Below are positions 47,341 through 57,116 of a stretch of 64,000 nt of DNA, piece by piece. A program made the translations under genes and the position numbers. How positions within the stretch are numbered: the first letter of the stretch is position 1; each line of letters opens with the position of its first letter. The notes below the pieces were generated by a model. It saw only the letters and a list, made by a program, of their open reading frames with translations. It was not told where the DNA came from and did no database searches. The DNA is from Dioscorea cayenensis subsp. rotundata (lineage: Eukaryota > Streptophyta > Magnoliopsida > Dioscoreales > Dioscoreaceae), in assembly GCF_009730915.1 (NCBI RefSeq), contig NC_052489.1, positions 31,303,916 through 31,367,915 on the forward strand. The letters run 5' to 3'.

Positions 47341-50300
47341 TAATTATTTTAGCTTCTATTAATCCTTTTAGTTGTACCCTGAACTCTTCAATCTCTTTCA
47401 TTGTATCGCCTTGGTTTTACTTAAATTATTTTATTAGGGTCTTTCAACTGTATTTCAGAAAAAGGTTTTGCCTTTTCCATAAATGCTAATGGATTTTCTG
47501 AGTAGCATTGTTCTAATAATGTTTCTATTTGTAATTGTAATATAGGCTTTTTTTTATTTTATTTTAGGAATTTTTGCATCTACATTATCACCACATTTTC
47601 TGCGCTAGGCTATTGGGCTGCAGTACCGAAAAAATATGCTTGCTTTGAATGTGGTATCATAACAATATGTTTGCAAGGTGTAACTAATTTGATGTAATTG
47701 CCTCTGTACATATGTTGGAAATAATTGTAAAAAATTATTCCCAAGCAATATGTCAGCATGGACTCCTTAACTTATATAAAAGGGTGGCCTTCTTATAATA
47801 TATCTACCAATAATTATTTTAGGATTCTTGATGCCTTCATCAAAGAACCACTATTTTCCACTTATATCATATCCCTGAAAAGTGGGAAGCACTGTAATAT
47901 ATTTCTGTGGATGACAAAATTGTTTCATAAGGCAAACTCCTGAGCCAGAGTCTAAAATTGCATGAAAATATTTCCATCTCATATTCTTTATATCTTATTC
48001 CTATTAGGATGTAAATATGAATGGACTTGTCATATTTGAAATATTTGTCCAATAAGTGTAATATTAATATCTTCATCTGTGATAATGTAGGGTTTCACTT
48101 ACTTTATGTTAGATAAGATAACCGATTGTGAGAAATGGCTAGGAAGAAAATGCCAATTTCTGGAATTTGGGATGCTGAAAAGGCGTGCAATTTTTAATTT
48201 TTAACTTTTTAAATTTTTTTAATTTTTAAGTGAAATGCTGAAAAGGACCTCAAAGTGTGTGCCGATCTTGTCTTGGTCGGAGAATCAAAGTGCGTGAGCA
48301 CTGTCGAGACCGGGACTTTCGGCACAACGCGATGGAAAGGGCTGTGAACGCCACAAGGCACGTCGGAGGGCTTGCAAAGCTCGGTGAAGGTGTGCAAAGC
48401 TCACCGAAGAGCGGACAAGTGACTGAAGAAGATAAGTCGTAGGAGCGCCAACACGGGAAAGCTTGTAGCAGCAACGCCAACGCCGGCAGAAACCCAAGAA
48501 GAACAACTGCTAAGGTTGACAAAGCTTCGTTGGAGAAATAACAGAGCTTGTCGGAGATCTAGTAAAGCTCGTTGGAGAGCAGACAGATCCGTCAAAGGGC
48601 GGACAAGATCATAGACTGAACTGAATTCCGGCAAGGATCCAGTGAAGAGGCTTCAAATCTAGTGAAGAAACAAATCCAGCAAGGATGGAATGAAGACAAG
48701 GACGGCGACAAAGAGAGGAGTAGACGTCGACGTCATGGACCGGACTGAAATCCGGCAAAGGTCCGGCGAGATCGGCCGGTCTCTGATACCATGTTAGATA
48801 AGATAACACAGAGAATATTAGAGAAGAGAATGAAGCACTTCTCATTAGAACAAGCAGCCCATATAAATACAATAATGATGTATACAAGAGTGTGTATACT
48901 CTAGAGTATATGTATATAAATATAAAGGTATATATGTATACATGTAATAATACACTAACACTTTAAAAAGCTAAGTCCTATACAATGTTGTATCAAGGTT
49001 TTCTTTATTCTGTATAAATAAGGTGATAGTAAATTGATGACTAACTTTTATAGGTACATATAGATCTCTTGAGATATGGAGGATCATTCTCCATCAAAAT
49101 TTTGATAAATATAAGGTTCCTTAAGATTTCTTCAACATAAGTATGGAATAATTCTTTCGGATATAAAAGTAGCTGATGCTCCGGTTTCTAATTATGTTTC
49201 CTGGTCGCGCCATGTCAAGCCATCTAAATATTGTCCTTTTATTTTATAGTTTTTCTTTGGTTCATATTTGTTTGGCTTGACCTATATTATTGCCTTTTCT
49301 TTAATAGCAGTTCTTTGACATTTATTTCCTATTGATAATCAATTTCCTTCAATTTTGTATTTACTATTATTTTCATTTACTCCTATGGTACGCTTTTCAC
49401 CAATATCAAAATCTAGAATTTATGTTATTTCTAAATTTCTAGCAAATTATGGTGGATGAATCCTCCCTACTACCTCAAATGATTCAGGTATTGAAATGTA
49501 TTCATTTTCTTCGAAATAATTTACTACAATAAGTATTACTTAGAGCTCATATGTTAATGACCACGGTCTAACCTTCTTTCGTTAGATTTTTTTCTTTAAA
49601 ATCTTGAATTCGTCTTAATACCGTACCAAAAAGTTGGTATTTAATGCCAACCCCACATTTAGGAATGTTACAACATGCTTTCTATTTGTCATTCTATCAT
49701 CTAGAATGGCTATATTTAGAAGACTATCTATTTTCTATATTTCCATTTCTCTAAATGCAGCTTTAAACATAATTCTAAATGCTCCAATAAATAAGTAACC
49801 TATTTCAATCCTTTTTGCTTCAGGTCATTTTTCTAGTTGTTTCCTTATATCTTCTTTAGCAATTAGCAACAAGGATACTATATTTGTTGCATGCTTCATT
49901 TCTACGGGTGCTCCATAAAAATTTTTCCTATACTATAATGTATGCTTTCTTTTTTAAAATTTATCTTTAATACTATTTTTAGATCCTTCCTCGTTTTTTA
50001 ATATTAAATTTCACTTTTAGAATATTTTGATATAAACTTTTTGTCTCTTAATAATTTTTGAAAAATATTATCTTAATTTCCTTGATATTCTTGAATAACT
50101 TCCATATTATTTTGAATCATGCCCATTACTACTTAGATAGTATACGGATTGATCTCATCTTCTCCGAACAAATTCTCTATTTTTGTGATCCCATCAAATT
50201 TTAGATTGGCAAACATCTTATCTGCATAATGACCTTTTCGTTGACATAGAAAACATCTCCTTTTTCTTAGTTGATATCTTCTTTCATAGTATGTTTTCTT

Positions 50301-51190
50301 AATATTATCATTTTTAGATTTTTTTAATTGCCTTTTTATTTTATATTTCTTATTTATTGGGCTATTTTTGTATACTAAGGGTATCCAATATTATTTTGTC
50401 TTATTATTTCTTCGCAACATAATCTTTCCTTTGATGGATTTTGTTGTTTTCTTAATTATCCTTGATTCTCGATGCCATTCTTCAAGTCTTCTTCATAGAA
50501 ATTGTATTCTACCTCCTAATGTATCGAACTATCTTCAATATATAGGGTATTCATTAAGTAATTTTATTCCCCATGGTTGGGTATTTGTTATAAAACATAT
50601 TCAAATATACTAATTTATTAGAATCTCTTCCTAAATAAAATTGATAATAATAATTTTGAAATGTACTGATATATTCTTCTATAGTTTGCACATGTGACAT
50701 AATGTTAAGTTTATTAATAGATACACATCTTTGTTTTTTCTTTTTTTTCTTTTTTGGTCTTTATTTTGACTCCAAGTTCTCCCTAAGAATTGTCTTCCTA
50801 ATGCATTTTCAAAATTATCTATTACTCTTGGAATTGTCATAACCATTGGACTATTCGTTATTTATTCTATCTCAATTAGTGAAATTCCTTCCCATGAATT
50901 TGTGTTTTAGATGACCAGGGATACCCCAAAAAGCCCCCAATAGGAAGCACTATATTGGCATCATATAAGAGATACATTACTTATAGAAGAGACACCATTA
51001 CTACCCACATATGTTGGAATAAATGACCATATATTATCCAATATGGTACTCATATGGAATTATTATGGTACCAATATTCTAGTGTAATATATATTGGCAA
51101 CATATTATCATAACATGGTGCTATGCCATAGTTATGAATAGCTAATATGGACCATATTGGCACCAATGGTCCCTAAATAATATGCCAATA
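47341..51190 (-). mobile_element. Endogenous pararetrovirus-like copy, right arm
   Basis: Inverted, diverged copy of 42264-45850, with the same features in mirror order on the minus strand: RT start (about 47370-47560), protease region (about 47820-47980), GC-rich leader (48240-48780), intact TGGTATCAGAG primer site (48781-48791), TATA-like box (48860-48870), broken coding sequence (49000-50200), zinc-knuckle-like cluster (50235-50275) and outer coding fragment (50815-50985). It is also full of frameshifts. The outer end merges into a degenerate AT-rich repeat. Both arms stop near the same place in RT, so they probably derive from one rearranged insertion or a duplication. Confidence 0.65.
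48107..48807 (-). repeat. GC-rich leader bracketed by 16-bp direct repeats
   Basis: TGTTAGATAAGATAAC occurs exactly at 48107-48122 and 48792-48807. The 669-bp segment between has a GC-rich core (48240-48780) and a primer site at one end, against a very AT-rich background. Degenerate equivalents are in the left arm near 44471-44485 and 45123-45136. Confidence 0.85.
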
Positions 51191-52245
51191 TGGTGATAAT
51201 ATAATGGTGCCAATATTATGCAAATATCTAGGCACAAATAGATACTAGGTACATATTATAGCTAATATGGTCGCCATATTATAGTCATCAATATAGGACC
51301 ATATATCCAATATTGGTCCCATCTTAAGGACCACATTAAATATTGGCACCATATTGTTATAATATTGCTATGACTAATAATATGGTCCATGTTAGCATCA
51401 TCATATGGTACCATATGGTCATCCCAACATACAGTATGACACCATATATTATAGCATATACCATATTATGGACCATACAGTGCATAGTCGTATTGGACCA
51501 TATTAGTAGGTATTGCACCTACTAGTATATGGTCCGTACATAAGGCACTATAGGACCATATTATCATCATATACTTATATAAGGTGCTAATATACTAATA
51601 TACGGCGGCATATGATGACAATATATATGGTGCTAATATGGTCCATATGGACCAAAGGCTAACATACTCCGTGGTGCATATATGCTACTAGCATATGGTG
51701 CCATAACATGCATGTATATTAGGATAATATGCATATGGTCCATATTATCATATACTAACATGCTATCCTAATATGGTGACCAATATTAGGATATGATCCA
51801 CAGCTAATATGCCATTGCATAACTAATAATATATTGGCACAATATTCCATTATTCATAGTCATTAATACTAATGCATGATCCATAGCTAATATGTTATGT
51901 CATAACGAATAATATATTGGCATCATATTACATTATCCATATGGCGCTATAGGTGTATATTGGCACCATATTGGTGACTATGACCCATATGATTATCCAT
52001 ATTATGCTAATATGGCACAATATGGTCTCAATATAATGGTTATCCCAATATGCTATGGACCATATGCCAATAGTCACCATATTGCCAATATGATTATCCC
52101 AATATGGTTATCCCAATATTGGGATAATATAATGGTGATACAACTATCCAATATTTCCATATTTGTCATGTTCATAGTCAAATCACCATATTAATGACTA
52201 TTCCTGTATAATGCCGAGATGCTCTGCATCATGCCTCAATATGGT
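50990..52245. repeat. Degenerate AT-rich repeat of ATATTGG/CCATAT words
   Basis: About 1.25 kb is built almost entirely from permutations of CCATAT, ATATGG, GGCACC/GGTGCC, CATATTGG and GGTCCATATTA. Many are self-complementary. A short homologous stretch starts the left arm right after the gap (42270-42440), so the matching sequence on that side is probably in the gap. There is no regular period, spacer or terminal structure. Confidence 0.85.
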
Positions 52246-53747
52246 TTTTCCAATTGCTAATGCACTTGGGGCATCCGTGCTAATTGAGCAGTATTCTCTA
52301 TCAACTTTCTATTTGTTGCGATTTGTATGAGATTGATCATATACGAAAGAACTTTGAAGGAGGAAACATTACTTGATGAACAACTATATGGCAGTTTACT
52401 CAATAAAAAAAACTATGAAAACTTTCAACAGAAGACCTCAAACAAAGCACCAAAAAGATGGTATGGATGGCCTGACCACAAAATACCACTAATGAATTCA
52501 AGCACACATATTATTTCTCATAACAAACAATACAATTAATCATTGACATCTGAACATGACCTATGAGTCATATATCACTTCACACAAATCTAATACCCTT
52601 TTTCACCAGCATTAGTCTAGTTTTACTCATCCTTAGAAAACAAACAAACACAATTATCAAAATCACAAAATAATCCATAGAAAACAAACCCCTAAATCTT
52701 TGATTTGTTATTCAAATATTACTCAGTTAATAAAGAAAGATTTAATGTATTTCTATCTGAATGTATAAATAGATCTACTTACTTTATTACAAAACAAATA
52801 AAAAAAAGAATTCAAATAGGATCCATTTCGATATTTAGTCATTCGATGGTATCCTTTATTAGTTTTCTGTATCTGTATCAGATATCCTATAAAATACCAT
52901 ACAATAATGATTTTAGAAGGAAGAGGGATATAATGAAATTCTTGATTGGATCTCATCATAGGATATAATCTATTTTATTTTATTTGATTAATGGATCCAA
53001 CAACCCAGATTAACAAAGATATGGAGCAACATAGACAACCAGATAATAGGTCAAAATTAAGCAAGCTAAAATTGGTTAAAGATATCGAAGGAAGGCACTA
53101 TCTTCCAGAAAGCCCTCATCAGAGTTGCGTCTCTTAACAACTCCCGAGCACTTTCTCCAATTGCGCCGCCCATAAGTCCCCGATGTAGCTCCCAAGGGCG
53201 CACTCTGATCACGGCAGCCACAAGCCGCGAAGCACGGCGAGAGAGAAAAGACAGAGAAATGAAAAAATAGGAGATCAAGGAAAAGAATTTATTAGGATTT
53301 TTATATAGCTTGTTTATAAAATTCATATTTACTAATAGGTTTCATAAACTTATATGGTTCAATCATGTCTAAATAATGATTAATAAAAAAAACTAATTTG
53401 AACAATGCGATTTCACTACTTAGATCACCCTAAATTTATATAAATAACTTTATTTTACACAAATTATAAGTTAAAACTAGATACTCGTGGAATTTTTAAT
53501 TTTATAAAAATATGTATTTTAATAAGGATCTAAATGAAAATTTACTAGTAAAAAAGACTAAATTTTAATACAATTAGTGATTCAAAGCAGATTCATCTCA
53601 ATAAAGAATGAAACATAACATAGAAATAAATTAAACAAAACATGAATTCATAAATAAGAAAAAAAATATCAAACTTAAAATGCCACAAAAACAAACACAA
53701 AATTATTAGGAAAGACAAATGGTTTTAGGGCCTAGGGCTTAGGGTTT
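52246..53747. other. Unassigned DNA
   Basis: An 87-codon frame (52705-52968) and a 70-codon frame (52327-52539) have no recognisable domain. 53100-53240 is GC-richer. No supported gene. Confidence 0.35.
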
Positions 53748-54654
53748 TGTTACACATATAAATTGCATTATTAACATCATGCATTTAGATAGTATTCATG
53801 CATTTTTCCTAGTCTTTATTATTATTTTCCCCTTCTTTTTGTAAAAACTACTCTTTCTAGTTGTTTAAATTGTAGGAAGCAGGAATTGAAACTGGAGACT
53901 GGGGAAATCCACAACCCGCACTGTGTACTACGAGAAGTACACGTGGATCTAGAAGTGGGTCGGGGCCCAGCTTCTATCTTTTGGATATAAAAGGATCGAA
54001 TGTGACTTCAGGCAACAAAGAAGGTTTGGGAGAAAAGTGGTCAGGGTGGAAAGGGAAAAAGGAAGATCTGAAGACCTAGAGAGAGTTGAAGAAGGAAGAG
54101 AGTCGGAAATTGAAGATAAAACCTTGTAGACATCATAGGGAGTCTTCTTAGCTTGTTGCTTTGCTTCTGCAGACTTTCTTCTCTTCCTATCTTTTTCTTT
54201 GCAACTGAGATGGTGTGTGAGTAGAACTCTTCTTAGGTTTGGGATTAGCCCGAGGTGTTGTGTTTGATGTGTTGATACATTTTGTATGGATCTTTTATGC
54301 TTAATGGTAGATTTCTTAAGTTGATTTCTGATTTGTGTCAAAACTTGTGATTGTGAAAGCATTGCTTGCTATCTTAGAGATCTAGGTTAACCCGAAAGGA
54401 TAACCCCGGGTCTTGGAACCTCATTAATCATCATGAACTCCGCTGAAAAGCGCTCTTGAAGGCTCATTGCTTAATCACTGCTTTTTATTCGGGGTTTTGA
54501 GAAGCGGTTTATCTACCACGAAAGTAGGAGGTAACCTTGATCAAGCCCTAACTTGTTATCTCTTGAAAGAGAGTGACAAGTAGCTTAGGATTAATGCCCT
54601 TCAAGAGATCTGCCCAAATCTAGTTTAGATCCAGCACATCATTCATGTTATACC

Positions 54655-55646
54655 CATTGTTTAAAAAGGCGATTGAGGCGTACGCCTCGAGGCGCGCCTC
54701 AAGGCGAGGCGGTGACGGCCCGCCTCGAGGCATCACGCTTCCATGGCCGGTGGCGAGCTTTCACGCCTCAGCCGGGTGAGGCGCTCCGCCTCGAGGCTCG
54801 TCGCCTCGAGGCTCAGAGGCGTACGCCCTCAAGAAGCAACAAAAAAATGGCTAAGAACTAAGGGCCGAAGGGGACGGTTGTTGCGGAGGTCGGAGAGGAT
54901 GCGGGCACCGAGGTTGCGAGCTCCGGCGTCTTTGAGCGGGGCGTCTTTGAGCGGGTGATGATGGTGGTGGCGACGGGGCGTCTTTGAGCGGGGCGTCTTT
55001 GAGCGGGTGATGATGGTGGCGGCGTGGGCGTCTTTGAGCGGGTGATGATGGTGGCGGCAGGGGCGTCTTTGAGCGGGCACGTCTTTGAGCGGATGATGAT
55101 GGTGGCGGCGATGGGCTAGGGGTTTACAAATCAAACCATTATCAACGATTCAACGGTTGAGATTATTTGAAAATAAAAATTAATTATATAATAATATATC
55201 AAAATGTTAATAAAAAAATTATTAAAAAAATATTTATAATTTAAATAATATCAATCATTATCATTATCAATGGACGATGGAGTCTAGGGTTTTTACGAAC
55301 TTATAAATTATAATCATCAAATCATTATCCATTAATTAGATTATTTTAAAAAAAATTAATTATATAATATATATATTAATAATATATCAAAGATGATAAT
55401 AAAAATTATAAAAATATTTAATATGTTTATAATTTAAATATTAATTTAACACTAATAATTAATATACATTAACCATTATTCTTTATTCATTATCTACAAG
55501 TTATGATTATTTAGTCTATATTATGAATTATCATTTATATTTTTTGAGTTTTTGTTGAGGCTTACGCCTCGGATCGCCTCGAGGCTTACGCCTCGCCTCA
55601 TAAGAGCAAAACGCCTCAAGTACGCCTTTCGCCTTTTTAAACCTTG
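54655..55646. mobile_element. Non-autonomous hAT-like element with 8-bp target duplication
   Basis: 992 bp flanked by the perfect 8-bp duplication GTTATACC (54647-54654 and 55647-55654). Terminal inverted repeats CATTGTTTAAAAAGGCG and CAAGGTTTAAAAAGGCG match at 15 of 17 positions. Subterminal regions are packed with GCCTCGAGGC and ACGCCTC words. Eight-bp duplications and termini beginning CA fit the hAT superfamily. No transposase is encoded. It inserted into the LTR at 53748-55887. Confidence 0.87.
54920..55110. repeat. GC-rich minisatellite inside the hAT-like element
   Basis: Five to six repeats of GGGCGTCTTTGAGCGG, alternating with TGATGATGGTGGCGGCG-like units. The minus-strand frame reads as His-rich HHHHPLKDA repeats, which is a by-product of the repeat. 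Confidence 0.85.
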
Positions 55647-55892
55647 GTTATACCTTGTGGTGAGTTCCCAAACCTAAGTCTATTTTAATCTGAAGAAAGA
55701 TCCACAACCCTGTGTTCCTTCAGCCTTGATTGTGTTTTATTCCCTGCTTCTTGTTATTCCTAAATCCTACCTTTTTAATTGTCTAGATAATCTCTTGTTG
55801 CAATAGATTGGTAATCAATACTTGGTCCTCGTGGGATCGATACTTATTTACTACTTGGCAAAACCGTGCGCTTGCGGTTGTGCAACAGGTTT

Positions 55893-57116
55893 GCAGTATA
55901 GGGTTTTAGAGTTTAGGATTTAGGGTTATAAGGGGCAATTTAGGGAAAAACTTGGATGCCCCAGGAGACTTTGCAACAACAGGCAAAAGCATAAAGTGGA
56001 ATGTAACAGTCCTCAGAGGAATTCAAGGTTTATCCACCCTTTCTCAGGGTTCTAATCTTCTTCCTTGAAATTGTATGATTTCATACCCAAAACAGAAATA
56101 AAAATTTAAATCCTTATTCTAAAATGCATGAATGCAGAGTGATATTTTGAATGCGTTGAACAAGGCATTAGAATCCAATACCTCATGATCTCTTATCCTT
56201 GTCAAGTTGCGAGACCAATCCGAAATATGGTTCCTCATCTTGTCAATGCAAAGTTTTGCAAACTAGTTCAATCCCTTAACATCGGAGATTGACTGATTGC
56301 TCTTGCAGGCGTAATCTCTTCAAGATCGGGCCAATCCGATATTCAAATCTTGAAGCTAGTGAGATTTGAACAAGTCCAAGAATTCAACCAAAATGAGTAG
56401 AATTTGTTTCTAAAAAAGAAAAATCAAGTTACCTAATGTGATTTCACGAGCCCTTCCTTGTCTTGGAGGCGATGCTTGTTTGAAGATGAGGCAGTGTTAT
56501 GCCTTTCTCGAGCAGAAGAGGCAGCAGTGAGCAAGCGAGAGAGAAGGAAGGAGAAAGAAGAGGCGGCGGCCGTAGCTCCTGCATCGACAACCAAGAGAGA
56601 GAGAAAGAGAGAGAGAAAAGGATTATTAGGAATTTTTATTAATAATTCAAAGTCATCTTTAGTAATAACTCAAATTTATAAAAAAATAAAATAAAATTTA
56701 TTTGAAATCCTTTGTCAAAGAACTATCATCTTCAAACAAAAATCTCATGTAGCTTTTGTTAGAATTATATTTATATTTTATAACTATATTGATTATCCTA
56801 AATAGTAGAAGTTAGTTATGTATAAAAAGCTAGTTATGGATGTGAATAAAGCAAGCAATTTTCTCCTTGCAAACTTGATCAAATAATTCCAAACTGGCTC
56901 AAACTTATCTGATCACAATTATTTAAATGACAACTAAATGTTGAGTATTTAAGAAATAAAATGACAACTAGTGAGCCAGCAGCAAATCCTATTTGTTTGT
57001 AGACCTGGTCAAAAGGAACAATTTTGATTGGATTAGGCTCATTTGGGTTCTAGACCTCCTGTTGGTTCTTAATTAGCAAAGACAAAAGTAGAGAGAGCAA
57101 CAAGGGAAAGAGTTAC
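55893..57116. other. Unassigned DNA between the solo LTR and HAC1-like exons
   Basis: It contains AGAGAG-rich DNA (56535-56625) and an AT-rich tail. The next HAC1-type exons, which should lie here or further left on the minus strand, were not found. Confidence 0.4.

Larger units (their letters stand above)
53748..55887 (+). mobile_element. Solo LTR with nested hAT-like element
   Basis: Termini TGTTACACA at 53748 and TTGTGCAACA ending at 55887 are inverted partners. The flanks carry the 5-bp target duplication GGTTT (53743-53747 and 55888-55892), so the LTR has no internal region. A TATA box (GGATATAAAAGG) lies near 53986. The end contains GTGGGATCGATACTTATTTA near 55830, a motif style common in plant Ty3/gypsy LTR ends. 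Removing the nested element leaves about 1.14 kb, a usual LTR length. Confidence 0.85.

Noticed and set aside
43980-48810. Interpretation of the primer-site regions as ordinary copia LTR elements
   Set aside because: The tRNA-Met primer site fits both, but no paired LTRs, gag or integrase were seen. The protease-RT follows the leader directly, and the RT and knuckle resemble pararetrovirus proteins more.
50990-52245. CRISPR-like or regular satellite array
   Set aside because: Repeat words are short, degenerate and without constant spacers or period; eukaryotic context.
52705-52968. Possible plastid-DNA insertion with an 87-codon frame
   Set aside because: The AT-rich, Ile/Phe-rich frame feels organellar, but I could not match it to any plastid gene or spacer. 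A plastome search would decide.
54829-55134. His-rich protein frame (HHHHPLKDA repeats)
   Set aside because: It is the minus-strand reading of a GC-rich minisatellite inside a transposon.
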